64,000 nucleotides of DNA, from assembly GCA_963920665.1 (NCBI GenBank), contig OY987263.1, forward strand, positions 25,284,547 to 25,348,546, read 5' to 3'. The notes beneath the pieces were generated by a model. The model saw nothing but the letters and a program-made list of their open reading frames with translations. It ran no database searches and was not told the DNA's origin. The stretch comes from Straminergon stramineum. Lineage: Eukaryota > Streptophyta > Bryopsida > Hypnales > Calliergonaceae. Of the stretch, positions 26,370 through 38,969 are shown one piece after another (position 1 is the stretch's first letter; the number at the start of each line of letters is the position of its first letter). The translations under genes were made by a program, and so were the position numbers.

Positions 26370-26440
26370 CCCCTAAAGGACCAGGGGTGCAAATTACAGT
26401 GTTGCAGAAGCCACCTGGTGGCCTTATGGTCCTTTAGGGG
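26370..26440. mobile_element. 71-bp piggyBac-type MITE flanked by TTAA
   Basis: TTAA at 26,366-26,369 and again at 26,441-26,444 flank a 71-bp unit. Its two ends both read CCCCTAAAGGACCA inward (14-bp perfect TIR). The first 15 bp, CCCCTAAAGGACCAG, are identical to the left end of the complete piggyBac element at 44,108. TTAA duplication and a CCC-starting tip are diagnostic of the piggyBac superfamily. It lies about 430 bp beyond the acylphosphatase stop codon. Confidence 0.9.
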
Positions 26441-26870
26441 TTAACAAACCATTAGGCAGAAAGCTGCCCAAGCTAATAGGAAGCTACAGTAGTTTCACAT
26501 CACTGATTGCCTAAAGTCCAGCTCTGCTCCCTTTGACTGCTATTCGCTTGAGCATTTCATAGAAAGACTCCTCCATCCTCCTTTTCTCCAAGCAACCTCG
26601 CGGCAGAGTGAGAAAATCTCGCAAGTACAAAAAACCCGGAAACACATAATTGGTAGTGAGCAAATGAGAGACGAGTCTTTGAACATACAAGGGCCATGAC
26701 CTCTAATCTTGAGCCTATTCTAATTTTATTTCACTCTCTGGAGATTTCAATTGAGTGCACCCTCCCCACTGCTAAAGAATGTTGTCATTGCAACCAAGAC
26801 ATGAAAAGTTTCATAAACAATACAAGCCACCAAGCATAGATGGCAGAAGTGCATGTATACTGTTGAATAT

Positions 26871-28177
26871 TCACGATGATTTCCTTTTCTCAAATCCTTG
26901 GGGAACTTCGTGATCCCATTTGGAGACATCCACGGATGTCACTTTGGCCATGGAAGGACCAGAGTGACATTGCTGGATCATGGCATCCACGGCATCAGAG
27001 GGCCCTGAAAAGACAGCTTCGACAGATCCATCCTGGAGGTTTCGCACCCATCCATTTAAGCCGAGCTTTTGAGCGGCACTTATAGTCCACTTCCGGTAGA
27101 AAACACCTTGCACAGTGCCCTTGATCAACGCATTCACCTACATTCTCACAACGTCAATCAATCTCAGAGCAAAGCCACAGAATGGAATTCAACCCCAGCG
27201 AAGAGTATAACCGAATGGTATTGTACAGTACAATAGGGGATTGCAAGCTTTCTTCGGCACGGCATCTTCTTTGGGGAATAAAAATAATCATTTTACTAAA
27301 AGCAACTAATCGCTGCACAAATTATCTCAATTCACTTTGATTGTCCTAGTTGTAAAAAGTAGATTATTTTGGAATTGGAGTGCAACATACACCTACAATA
27401 AAAGTCACAACAATTTTGTAACTAGTTCTGCATGTAAGGAGTACCAGAGATGATTCATATTGAAGCACAGATATCCTAAGTTGTCATCGATCCATTTTGC
27501 CTCTCTAAAATCTGAAATGATACGTATTCTTTGAACGACCTTAACATATGTTGAAATGCTGGATTGTCATCTACCAATCGAACTTTTAACCTTCATAACT
27601 CTAAATAATTTATCCAAATAACGCGTTCTTTGACACTCATTTGTGGTGCATCTCATTAGAATTCATCTTCCTTTTGAGCCCAAAGAAGGCAAAAAATTAA
27701 CACAATCATTGTCGCTTCAAGAGTCCTCTTTCAATTGCTAACAAGTTCACATCGAAGTTTGATCATACTAATAATACGAACTACACTCAGCAATATAAGT
27801 GGCAATTGTGGATGACCCTCCTCGATTGCTACCAATATTGCGCAGGAGACATAATCTTAACTGTGCTGAAGGCATAATCAAATCTTGGTAACCCGAAATC
27901 AGCGGAGAATTGGACATGGGGAGATGGGCTAATCACGTACTGATTTAGAGTCGGAGGCAGCTTTGTGATCGGCCATGCAAGCAGTTAGAATTCGTGTTGT
28001 GGAAACAGCAGTAAAATTACTGCGGAGTTTCTGAATTCTATTCTGTCGTCGGGGGTAGTTGTCGTTGTTAGAGAAGAACAAGCTCAACTCCTTCCGAATG
28101 GTAACCACCCTGCAACTCCACGAACTGCCTGCCACTACTGAAGCACAAATCATTCCAACACCCTCTGCGCTGTGCAA
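26871..28177 (-). CDS. acylphosphatase, two exons, with N-terminal extension
   Basis: Exon 1 is 28177-27941 and exon 2 is 27137-26871 (minus), joined in phase 0 by a GT-AG intron. Acylphosphatases hydrolyse the carboxyl-phosphate bond of acyl phosphates such as 1,3-bisphosphoglycerate. Exon 2 carries the full core: the catalytic-arginine loop VQGVFYRKW and the catalytic asparagine in LNGWVRN, with the usual ending YRKW...GPSMAKVTSVDV. An internal MADHKAASDSKS in exon 1 would start a cytosolic form of about 100 residues. The upstream ATG at 28,177 adds about 67 residues rich in Ser and Arg, possibly organelle-targeting. The gene is divergent from the lumen-protein gene at 28,695, about 0.5 kb away. 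Confidence 0.88.
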
Positions 28178-28694
28178 GAATCACATGCTCCTTCTTTTCC
28201 CTGAAAGACGCTCCACCAATTTCACATCAAAGAATAGCAAGCAGATGTGATACAAACACTAAATGGATGTGAGGTCCAATCTCTTGAGAATAGCGGAGGA
28301 GGGAGAATGGAGTGCGCAAGAAATGGGGATAAGCGGGCGTTTGGCGACCTACACTAGTTGCCAAGTGTAAGCGTGGCATCTCTCCCGCAGCGCCATCTGT
28401 AACCGTCGCATTCAGTTTCCTTTCTTTTCATTGGAAAGAAAAAAGAAAAAGAGACCTAATAGATACCGGTAGTGCCAGGACTTGGTTCCGGCTATAGCCG
28501 GTTAGAAATGCGCATTGCGAGCGGAGGTGCAATCGAATCATTCATCTTTCAGTATTCGGTGGGTTTCCTACTACTCATTGAACCTCGTTTTTGAGTTTCC
28601 CTCAAAGCATTTCGTGGCATTGTGGCGTTGTGGCATCGAGTGAGGAGGGCTTTGATTTACGGTTGTTGAAATTGGCAGGCTTGAGGTTGTAGTA
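28178..28694. promoter_or_regulatory. shared divergent promoter region of acylphosphatase and lumen-protein genes
   Basis: 517 bp separate the two divergent starts, so both promoters must lie here or in the leaders. A perfect 14-bp palindrome CCGGCTATAGCCGG sits at 28,488-28,501. No TATA box is obvious on either strand. Assignment rests on position only. Confidence 0.45.
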
Positions 28695-29674
28695 ATGGTC
28701 ATGGCTGCCGCAGTAGCAACGCAACTGGGCATATCTCCCTCCTCATTCCTCTGCCCCAGTAGCATCATTTCAAAGCAGGTTGAATTACCGACCTGCGCAC
28801 CGTCAACCTTGGTGGTATGTCAGCGAGACAGCTTGGAGCGCAGGACTGCTGCTGCTCATTTCTCCCGAAGGTAAGCATTTGACCGAATTGCCCAAGTCAA
28901 GTCGGACGAATCAAATGAATACTCCATTGCATTTGCTTTCCGCAAGCTTGTTGTTTCTATAGTGGTGTCAGATCTCGCAATTCCTGCTCTGCCATTTGCA
29001 GGTTTGTTACCGAATTGGGTCATAACACAATCCTTCGTTCTTCGAAGTACTAGTCCTGTCGTTAAATTTTGAATCGCCTTCTTTCGGAGGCAAGTTCTGA
29101 CATTCCCTAATGAGCTTTAAGCTTATCAAACTATAATTATGTCTTCGTACGCTTCAGGAGTAGTAAAACCCAAGGGCTGTGATTTTAGATTGCAATGCCT
29201 GTTTAGCCAGCCACACAACCACTTGTGGGTTGTGATGGCCATGGTTTGCTGTTGCACTTCAATTCTCGAATAGCCTACGACACAAAAGAGTCAAAGATAA
29301 TCTTGCATTGCCTTTTGAGTTTTTCCAGATTAAGGATAATTTTATCACCCGTAGAACATTATGTGTCCAAGGAGATTGACAACCCCTAATTGTCGAGACT
29401 TTGCCCTAATTTGCAAGCTAACTTCCTGTGCAGGGTTTTGGCAGTGGCATCTGCCTCAGCAGCAGCAGCTTTGGGCGTGTTCATTCAGCCCGAAGCTGCC
29501 CAAGCCAAGCGCAACAAGCCACCACCTGAAGAGAAGGTGGAGCGAGAGGATAAGTCCCTCGGTGTAAACGAGCAAAGGGCGCTTGCCAATGCCCGTCGTA
29601 AAGATGCCATGAAAGCCTCAGTCGAAGCTGCAAAAGCCAAGGCTAAGTCCATTTCATCTCCCCTAAGCGAGTGA
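28695..29674 (+). CDS. small thylakoid-lumen-targeted protein, two exons
   Basis: Exon 1 is 28,695-28,870 and exon 2 is 29,434-29,674; GT-AG, joined at phase 2 to a 138-residue frame. The N-terminus is Ala/Ser-rich like a plastid transit peptide. The exon junction creates a twin arginine (HFSRRVLAV) followed by a hydrophobic Ala-rich segment and an AQA cleavage site: a bipartite transit/Tat-type signal for the thylakoid lumen. The predicted mature part is about 58 residues, highly charged (KRNKPPPEEKVEREDKS, then an Ala/Lys/Arg helix). It reminds me of small nucleus-encoded photosystem-associated plant proteins, but I cannot name it safely. An alternative start is the in-frame ATG at 28,701. 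Confidence 0.75.
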
Positions 29675-32600
29675 GTGGATCCATGGCCTCACTGACTGCA
29701 ATATGTGTACTGCTTTGGCCCTTGGTTGCACCATTTGTTGATCTACCGCCATGATTCTTTAGATGTGATGTACTTCTACAACTGAAATGTCAAGTTCAGC
29801 TTTTGTGCTTCAAAATGTGCATCATCATCTGGTTGTTTTCTCTTCGCAATGTGCTCTTTTCGTAGTTTTATAGATGTATCGTTGTTGGGTGCGTGTTGAA
29901 GATGTTGCTATTAACTTGTGATATAACTTGTCCCCAAGTTCTGGCAATAGCATGACACTGATTGAAATGGTTTTTTGCTTTTGCAACTTGTGCCAGAGGA
30001 TAAGCCTGTGTGATCAAACTGTGGACTGCACTGGAACATGTAGATTATGAATAGTCATTCTTCGATTTGTTTACAGCAATTGGTGAAAAATTCACTCTCT
30101 ACTCTCTACTCTCTAGCACATGGTTGCTACGGTGTATAGTATGGCATCCAAAAATGACACACCGCACGTGTTGAGTGGCAAATTGAGAATTATTTCACAT
30201 GCATTTTGGTCAACTTAGTTTTTGGAAAGGAAGGATACATTATAGGTGGTCAAAGCAACATTACATAGCTTCCCATTGTGAATCCTACAAGGGGACTATT
30301 CTTGTCCTTTGGGATGCTAGTATGGCTCTCTTAATCCTAGAATGAAGCCCTAGACACTAAATGTTTGATGGATGATAGAGAATTCTCCTCTATAAGACAA
30401 AAGTAGGGATATTTGTCTTTGAAATTTTATGTGGCAAAGGGAGGTCTTGCAAAGGAGTTTGACCTCTAATGAGTTTTCTTGAGTTTTTTAAGCAAATGAT
30501 CTACTCGTTGTACACAAAAGGATAAATGACTAGCTCATCCTTCTAGGGTTAATTTCCTACACAGGAGTTCCATTAGCAATTCAAAAGTGTCCCTAAGTGT
30601 ACACGGTGATGTTTATTGAATTCTTGAATTGGTGATTTTCAACCAAACTCGAAAGCAATTTCAAACCCTTGAGCCCCAATTCTTCACCATGTGCAATTTT
30701 TGTTACATCAAGATATAAGAGGGTCCCATACTAGGGGTACAAATTGGGATGTAGTACATAATAGGTATGCTTACCTACCATTATCTTCAAAATCTATGTC
30801 ACAAAACCATCGTAACACTATGTAAGTGAAAGGTTGTCTCTATTGAGAATAATAATGGCACTACTATAAAGAATATGGTAGTGGAATTGATCATGAGAAT
30901 AATGAAAATGTATTTGGGGAGTAATAAACCATTTTGCAATATAAAATGCATATGAAGTAAACATCTATCTTTTGTAGTTTTTTTTGCTTACAAACATTAT
31001 TTTCCACATTCAATTTTCCATTGCCACTATTAGAAAAGTTGCCCTAAAATGCAACTTATACTTAAATATTACAAAGAACATTAACAAAGAATAAAGGTAC
31101 AATGATTATCCTATTCATATTGTAAAAATAATCTACCAAAGATGCAATAATGTGTTTATAACATATTTTAAGGAGAAAAAGTAAAATATTATTTACTAAT
31201 TTTTAGATGATAAAATTTAAATTTAAATGACACTTAGTTTGTGGCCCTCAATAATAGGATAATTCAATGTGGCACTATAGTCTATGTAGCAATCTTGAAT
31301 AAACCACTTCATTACCATCTTTTGCAAAGCATCATATAAAACAAAAATTCATATACTTTCTTCACTCCATTTACATATTCCTTCAAATGGTTTCTCTACC
31401 AAAGTAACATCACTCAAATACACAACTATTATACCCCTAAATAAATTAAATACTTCTATATCAAAATAGTTGTTCTCTTTTGGAATTCAAAATGAAATGT
31501 AATTTTAAATTTCAAATCATTGGAAAATTTCTAACTTTGGCATTTAAATTTAATGAAAAACTAAAAAACCTTCAAATAAATTTTTTGGGGGATATTGGTC
31601 TAAAATTTTACAAACTTTAGGCACTCTTCAAATCATCTTTGATTATTTACAAACCTAACCCATATATAAGGTAATTTTGGAAGTAGAAGTAGCTACAAAA
31701 TGCTTTAAGTACTTTGAGTTAGTAGCCCATTGGACAATATGTGATAAAATAGCCCTTGATTTTGTATTTGTATGACATTATGAACCCTATCATAATAACC
31801 CTCTTTTATCATTCCTATCACTATAATCACCAATGACAAATACTTAATCCAAATGTTGATCTACAAATGTGATTTTTTAAACAAAATATCAATTTCCTTA
31901 TCATATTCATTTGGAAGACTTCAAAATGCTAAAATTATGAGATTCAATTGCACAAATTTAATAGATTACAATAACACAAGTTGATTCAATTACTGCAAGT
32001 CCCCCCATAATGAATGAGTTTTATGTGGATTCAATGTAGAGTCATCCAACTTTAAAAATTCACCAAATATTAGGCCAAATATACAACTTTAATTTCTATT
32101 CCTATCATTCTAAAATTAATTTAAGGGTGATTGCAAGAAACACCTGTCCTATTTTGCGTCACACTTTCAATGCGGTGGTTGTTTTGTGCCATAACTATTG
32201 GAGAAATGATTGAATGAACATGAAATTCAAAATGTAGGTTCCTCTAGTATTGATGAATGAACACAAATTAATCTGAATTTTTCAAAATTATTTTAGGGTG
32301 TGAAATTGAATTTCATTTACATGTCACATTTGCGGTTTTGATAGTTTTTAGTACTATCGAGTACCTTTTTTGAAGGATTACATCGTCAAAACTAGACAAT
32401 GAGCTGCTATAGTGAAATTACAACTTTTGTGGAGAGGGATTTGCAAAATCATGTTTCAATTGCCTTTGGCATTGCTCTGATTTGTGCGACGTTTACACAA
32501 TATTTTCTAAGTAATACAAAATATTTTCCAATTTCTTCTTGCTCCATTCAGTAGTTCTCTCAGTTGGCAATAATGGCCACTTTTAAATTTATTTTTCCGA

Positions 32601-33276
32601 AATCATTAACTATTTTTCAAAAATGGGAAAGTTCCAGCTTCATTTTTTGGGGTAAATCGAAGACACTGTCAGAAAATAGTAGTCCAGGGTATAGTGTAGG
32701 ACTCCTTAGTACTGGGCGGGGCCCACTACGCCTGCAAATTTGCCAATGTGGATGGCAGGGACTGTCCCAAAACATCATCCTTCCTTGACATCTCCTACTG
32801 TCATCCACTACCATGCGTCCACGTGTCTTCCCAGTGTTTCATCTCGATTCCAACCAAAGGTCCACGTTTCATCTCCCGTACCCTTCATAGTACTCGCAGG
32901 ACTTGTAGTACTAATAGGACTGACGCAGCGAAAACCGAAAACGCAACAAATAGGACAAGTGTTTCTTGCAATCACTCTTAACAAATCCATGAGGTTATCA
33001 ATAATACATTATATGAACATTGATTTTTTCATTATTTGTATTCAAAGCATTGCAACACTCTATACATAGTGAATTTGTTAACAATACAAAAACTATGACC
33101 ATTTGTTGATTTTTTTTGTTTTTGTAAAGTATAGCACACATCTATCAAAAACATCAACATTTTGTGATAGGTACTAGTGACTTCTTGAACATTAAGCAAT
33201 GTCCATACCGCCTTTCTAACATGTTCTAATTGGATGAAAGCTAACTTTGAAGAAATGAAAATTGTTATGCATATAT
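29675..33276. other. AT-rich intergenic region, no supportable gene
   Basis: After the 3' end of the lumen-protein gene the sequence becomes AT-rich with only short frames. A more GC-balanced patch at 32,640-32,950 contains GGGCGGGGCCCAC and several overlapping short frames, but none looks like a protein. Confidence 0.45.
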
Positions 33277-34400
33277 TGTCACGACCCTCATCACAAGGCG
33301 TGCCCGTGCCACCTTGGTGAGCAAGGGGGACATTGGGGGTGACGCCCCAAGCCTTGCAAGAAATGAGGTGAGGGGGACTAAGAGTTCCGAGCGATCAGAG
33401 CAATGTAGCGCTCTAATTCGAACGAATTTGGGGGCGTGTGATACGTGCTTGGAAAGGTCTTGAGAAGACGCTTCTAGCCGTCCAAAGAACGGGTGATTTG
33501 GACTTGCGAGTCAAAAGTTATGGGCGTTCAAAGTTGGGGGTGTCCCGATCGCGCCAGGAGTGCCCTGGCCGCGCCGGGAGTGTCCCGAATCTTTGGAGGG
33601 CGATATCTTTGCGAGTACTTGTCCGAATGAAGCAAGTGATTAGTCCATCGGCATCTACGCGTCGCGTAGATGTCGAAAATGGGGTCGCATGTGCGATTTG
33701 GATCCCGGACCGCAAAGTTATGCCGGGTGGAAGTTCGGGAGTCCCAAACTAGTGCGAATCGGGAGAAACGGGGTGGTCTTCCAAAACCAAAGGGTGTTTG
33801 GGAGTCCCCCTTGACATACAAGGGGGGGGGGGGCTACCGAATCCCACAGAGAGTACTATGAGGAGGGGTGGTCTCCCTCCTCACTCTCGGATGGTGCCAT
33901 GGTGAGCCTAAGTGGCCCCGGGTGGTGAGGTTAGTGTTGGAGCCTCATCACCACTTGTGTGTTAGCATGGAGTGCTTGTACACTCCTTGATACCGGTTGG
34001 GTGGTGTTCCGCTCCACACTAGACCATGGTGTGAGTCCCGTTTGGTGAGTCTCGATTAGTGAGTCCCGAAATGAGTTGGGTTGGGCCTAGTGGGGAGTTG
34101 GGTCCCATTCAAGGGCGGTTAGCACCGGTGGGAGTAGTGCCTCACCGAGTGCTTGGACATCAATGGAAGTTCCGCCCCATGTCATGAAATGACATGCTTG
34201 GTGTCTTGTGGGAGTTAAGTATTGGAAGGAAAGGATTGGGAGTCACGGAGGAATGGGGAACCCCGTGACTTAAGTTGGAACCTAACATTGTGGGTGTGTG
34301 GCATGTGCAGTGTTAGGAGAGCGTGAACCTTGGTGGCATTGAGGTGTTAAGTGTTTGGAAAGTGAGCTTAAGGTGGTAAGTGTCACTAAGGGGCGCGACA
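33277..34400. mobile_element. solo LTR of a retrotransposon (1,124 bp, 5-bp TSD)
   Basis: The unit starts TGTCACGACCC and ends GGGGCGCGACA, the TG...CA ends of a plant LTR. It is flanked by a perfect 5-bp direct repeat TATAT (33,272-33,276 and 34,401-34,405). It is GC-rich against AT-rich surroundings, contains no protein frame, and no second LTR or internal domain is present, so it is a solo LTR left by recombination. The TGTCAC tip is common in Ty3/Gypsy LTRs, but the superfamily cannot be proven. Confidence 0.85.
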
Positions 34401-34418
34401 TATATAGCAAGGACTTAA

Positions 34419-34551
34419 CCTTCAAAGGATGATGAGGACCTAAAAGATTTGATGGACGACTTCTCTATTAACTATAGAATCAAAGAGTGCACCTACTAGT
34501 CCAATAATTTTGGTGACTACATTGGTCATAGAAGATAACATCCTTCGAAGG
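34419..34551. mobile_element. TTAA-flanked MITE 1 (133 bp)
   Basis: TTAA at 34,415-34,418 and 34,552-34,555 bound a unit with inverted ends CCTTCAAAGGATG and CCTTCGAAGGATG. It aligns along its length with the unit at 56,365 (GTCC.AAAAG, TTGATGGA.GACTT, TTGGTCAT). It is a piggyBac-like MITE by target site and tip. Its right TTAA is part of the hAT target duplication. Confidence 0.75.
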
Positions 34552-34679
34552 TTAACCCCAGGGTTGTCATATCGGACGGGTCAGGGTCACCGGACGTCCT
34601 GGAGAGACAAGCGAACTGGACCAGACGGCCAGACAGTCCGGACCGATCGGATGGCTTTAATTTTTCAAAGTTGTGGAAT

Positions 34680-34800
34680 TTTTTTGAATGACACATCACC
34701 TCGGACACCTAGATCCAGGGCTCGGACGTCATGTGAAGGCGCGGACTTCAACATCAGCGTCAGGGCGCGGACTCCTTCAGGCAAGGCGCGGACGGGAAAT
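34680..34800. repeat. left subterminal cluster of GGCGCGGAC repeats
   Basis: Four or five copies of a (G)GGC(G/T)CGGAC(T/G) word follow each other, for example GGCGCGGACTTCAACATC and CAGGGCGCGGACTCC. The same word clusters near every gene start and near the right end of the hAT element, so it is a candidate transposase-binding or promoter repeat. Confidence 0.65.
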
Positions 34801-34828
34801 GGTGGATTTTACTTATGTGTTCTCCAAT

Positions 34829-34856
34829 ATATGTATATATATATATATATAAATTT
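34829..34856. repeat. TA microsatellite
   Basis: A run of alternating T and A (ATGTATATATATATATATAT) near the left end of the hAT element. Confidence 0.85.
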
Positions 34857-35203
34857 ATTTTTTGAACAAATGGGAGACCCCACTGCATTAAAAAGAACTA
34901 GTAACTGCAATATATTTTACATGATTGCACTCACCAATGGTACCAACATGCCCGTCAAATACAAAAATACAGAAAAGAAATATTAGTAGGCTGCAATGTT
35001 TGTGATAACCAAAACTGTTTATAAAATTCATGCATTGCAAAGTACAATAATAATACAAGGAATCTATACTTCCAAAATACGCTCACTTTCTCATAGGTTA
35101 TCTAAGACATTCCTTTGGCTTCTCGTCCATCTTTCTTCTAATTGCTACAATTCTCTTCAACTCTTAAAGACCCGAGATCTACCATCGATGCAACTCAATA
35201 ACC

Positions 35204-38200
35204 TCAATTATTCAAATGACTCGACCTACGAACTTCTTGGGCACTTGGATCCGCTACATTAGCATCTCGAACAACAACATCATCATCCTTTGGTGCCTCA
35301 TCATTCGCATCTTCGTTGCTGTCATATTCATCTTCTGCGTCACCACTGTCTGTGGTCCAATGTCCCTCAACTTCCGAGTTTTCATTTCGAAGTTCTATTG
35401 TAGTTTGACCTTGACTACGTTTGCGCTTGAACCTCTTATGTCGTTGTGCGTTGGGGTTTTCTACATCAGAATTTATAGTGGGTCCACCTGGAATTGTTGG
35501 AACAACAAATGCCGGGGTTGACCCACTAGGTCCTGGTACATATGTACTTAGGAATGGTTCTATCACCCTATTTGGATCTCTTGCCCCAATTCCAAGGAGT
35601 AGATGATTAGTAGGCCTTGATGATGATGCTTCTCCAATATGTTGACCTTCTCTTCGTCCATGGCCTCTACTTCCTCCACGACCTCCAGCCCTTCCACGAC
35701 CTTTCGTTTGTCCACGGCCTTGTTGATATTGACCTAGTTCATGACGAACGGGGGGCTGAGGGGCCATAGGTGGTCTACCACCAATAGTACCATGTGAAAC
35801 GCTTTGCAGAGTCAAATCAACATTCCCCAGAGAGCCTAACCCTGCTGGAGAAGGTCTTCGAATGGCATTGGAATTTGTTACTGAAGATGGGTCTATGGAA
35901 TGTGGTGTTTGTATACCTTGATCAGAAATAGTAGGATGGCCCTCAACTGCAGCGAGTACACGGGCAAGGTCTTCTGGTGGTTCTACAAATGCAAAAACAT
36001 CATTAGGGTCCACATGCTCTGGATCAAAAGGCCTTCTCACATTACTAGTTGGTTGGTTTCTTGCAATAGGGCGTGCCACTCTTGCATTTCTAACGTTTCT
36101 GTCATGATGTCCTTGAATAGCTCTAATGTTTCGAGTTGATGGCCCCACTCCTATAGGCCTTGTATTGCCATCTCGATTGTGAGAAGATCCTCCACGGTTT
36201 GGATTTGCATTCTTCCCCCTGTTTACGTCGCCATCTTCATTTCCACCGCCATTTCTTGGAGGGAGGTTGTCATCATCGTCGTTGTTGTTATGGGAAATAC
36301 CATCATCAACGTTATCGTCATTTGGATTGTTGGTCTCTAAAAAAGACGACAAAGCGGGGACTTCAACGATCCCTTCATTTTGAGGAAGTGGAGGTGAAGG
36401 GCTACGACGTGGATTGGGTGGAATGGGTGGCCCCCAAGGACCCCAACGACCATCAAGGAGTTCCTCCTCTCCATCGTCAGCATCTCCGTAGTAGTTCCTT
36501 GCTTCCTCGAGGTGATCAGCTCCTCGCCTCCAAAAATATGGGTTTGCCAGATACTCTTGAGGTGCTACGTAGGCTTCTCCATCAACCTCTTCTTCTTCCT
36601 CTGCTTGCATTGCGTCGAATTCCCGATTGCGTTCATTCGTCGGGAGCGGACCAAGGGCATCTGGATCGGAATCCTCCGAGTACATATTTGCATCATACCA
36701 ACGAACTGGATCGGCTCCTAGTCGCTGTCGAAGTACACGGCTATTGGTATAAATATATACCAATGACTTTGCCTTTTCGGGGGCTAATCGATTTCGGACC
36801 TTATTGTGAACAAAGGAATACATACTCCAATTCCTTTCACAAGAGCTAGCAGAACACGTGAGGGATAAAAGACGCACATCAATTTTTGAAAGAGCTCGAT
36901 CTCCAACCCTGTGCCACCATTGGTGGGGAAGCATTTGTGTCACACGGATGTTGGGTGTCATAGCTGGACTGTACGGTCCACTACCCTCCTCAAATTCTGT
37001 TAATTCCGCCAACACATCATCGAAATTCACACCCACTGAATCTGCCATCTTGCGAATGACTCTATACAATGCACGTAGGGCAGTTCCATCCACCCTGAGC
37101 GCCACATTATCCAAGAGATATGGATTCAAAAGGGCCGCAGCATAGTTTGTATCTTCAAAAACCATGTTCCATCTTTCATTGAAAGATGCTTCCAAAATGA
37201 CTGCTATGTCATCACGTAAGTTGAAAGGTGGTTCTCTTAAAGAATACACGTGCCCTCGCAAATTGTGCATTACGAGCCACACCCGACCCATGGCTGGTTC
37301 TCGTCCATCAAACACACGCAAAGCCTTCAATACGTCTTCAGTCATGTACACGTAATTCACACATCATTGCCAAAAAGCCACATCTTGAATGGTTCTTTTG
37401 ACATTACGTGAAGCGGTAGCTGCCTACAGTCCATTTTGTTCGTTCCGTAGGGTATCAAAGTAATTTAGAACACGCGGGTGGTTATTTAACCGCTCCAAGA
37501 CTCCTCTGAGTTTCACCAGTCACTGCAACATGAGGAAATTACAAGCGAAGCGGGTTTCGCTAGGCACTACGAGTTGCAGATTCGGACTCAACTCACGGAA
37601 ATCCGACATGGTTGCATGATGGTTTCGAATGTATTGGCACAATCTTTTTGCCCTGGCAATTAAATCCGAAAATTCCTGGATTTTGGCCCAATCTTCCAAC
37701 ATGAGATCCAGTGCATGTGCCATGCAGCCTTGCGCAAAAATGTGCGGATATGTTCGAGTGATGTCTTGCAATGCCCCAAGCATGTTTGCTGCATTATCTG
37801 TGCACACTTGTGTCACATATTTGGGATCCACCTTCTCAATGTACACTTTCATTTGGTCCGCTATGTAGTGCATTGTTTTCTTTTGCGAGGTAGTATCAAT
37901 TGACCCCAAAAATACATCACCTGCAGGGCATGACATCATCACATTCATGAGGGGCCTCCGATTGACATCATCCCAACCATCGGTGCATATCGACACCCCA
38001 TAGTGCTTGACAGCAAATCCAACCTTCTCTTGAATCTGCTTCTCAATTTGCAACCTCCTCGGTTCAATTAAATTAGTCCTGAACTGATGGTAGGAAGGTG
38101 GACTATATTCAAACCTTGCCTGTGAGGTTGCCTTTACAACCTCAATGAAGGCTGGATGCCTTGCCACATTAAATGGCACATTCGCTTCATAGAAAAAACT

Positions 38201-38710
38201 TGCCCACTTCTCATCCAACTCCTTCTTCTTTGCAATGTTGAATGCGTCCGCCATGCGCTGCTGACGTAGTGATCCAGATCTCGTAGAATTCGATCCAGCA
38301 AGACTATATGACATTTGTAGAATATCATTTCCTTCTGAAACGTTTGCCCCTTCTTCCGCTCTCCCACCATTGATCCCACCCATCACCTCATTTTTAGTAG
38401 CTTCACTTGAACTTGCATGTGTAGTTGCTCTAGATGGCGCACTTTGAATTAGTTCTCCCTCATACATGTCCTCGACATCCATTCGTAGCGGGACAAAACC
38501 TGTACAATTAGCAAATCTATGTCGCACATGACGAGGCATACTTCGACGAATTGACCTCTCCGATTTTGAGCCATATCCGAAATGTGCAAAAGCATGCTCA
38601 CGTTTGTAATTGAAGGTCCCAGTACAGAAAACACAAGTCACCTTAATCCCATTCTCCGTAAAGTTTAGCCATGGTTCCCATTCCTTGGTCTGCTTCCTTT
38701 GACTTGCCAT
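35204..38710 (-). pseudogene. hAT transposase (BED, DUF659, hAT dimerisation), three nonsense codons
   Basis: One continuous frame of 1,169 codons read from 38,710 (MASQRKQTKEWEPW). Domains in order: a BED-type zinc finger (CVFC...HAFAH); a DUF659/RNase H-like core with the first two acids in SICTDGWDD and CTDNAANM, plus GCMAHALDLMLEDW and SETRFACNFL; and the dimerisation domain with WWHRVGD and CERNWS supplying the glutamate. A disordered C-terminal tail of about 450 residues follows, acidic with N-rich runs, an RG-rich box (GRGRAGGRGG) and a basic KRFKRKRSQ. Three in-frame stops interrupt it: TGA 37,522-37,520, TAG 37,426-37,424 and TGA 37,366-37,364. All are one C-to-T change from CGA or CAG, with no frameshift. 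An upstream in-frame ATG at 38,818 adds 36 residues. Confidence 0.88.
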
Positions 38711-38969
38711 TGCGTTCAACCGTTCACAAATAATTTCAAATGTCTTCCTCCTCCTTCGTATTGAAGTTAAAAAGATCGTAGATATATCGAACAAAATATC
38801 AGTAACAGCAGTTAGCACTAATCCACTGCTTGAACTGATTTTGACATCACCTCAGCAGCAAACTAGGGCTATCTGCCACCCAAGTAGACTCACAAGGAGC
38901 TCAAAATGAATTGAAGTCCAAGAGATAGAGGCCAGGTGACAAATGTGGGGAATGCCGAGTCTTCCTTTT

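Noticed and set aside
32560..33069. GC-balanced patch with three short overlapping frames
   Set aside because: No consistent exon structure or protein motif; possibly an old promoter or repeat.
33438..33861. several overlapping frames of about 60-104 codons
   Set aside because: They lie inside the solo LTR, are GC-driven, and show no retroviral-type domain.
36160..36849. 229-codon plus-strand frame
   Set aside because: It lies antisense to the hAT transposase C-terminal tail and has a His/Leu-rich artefact composition.
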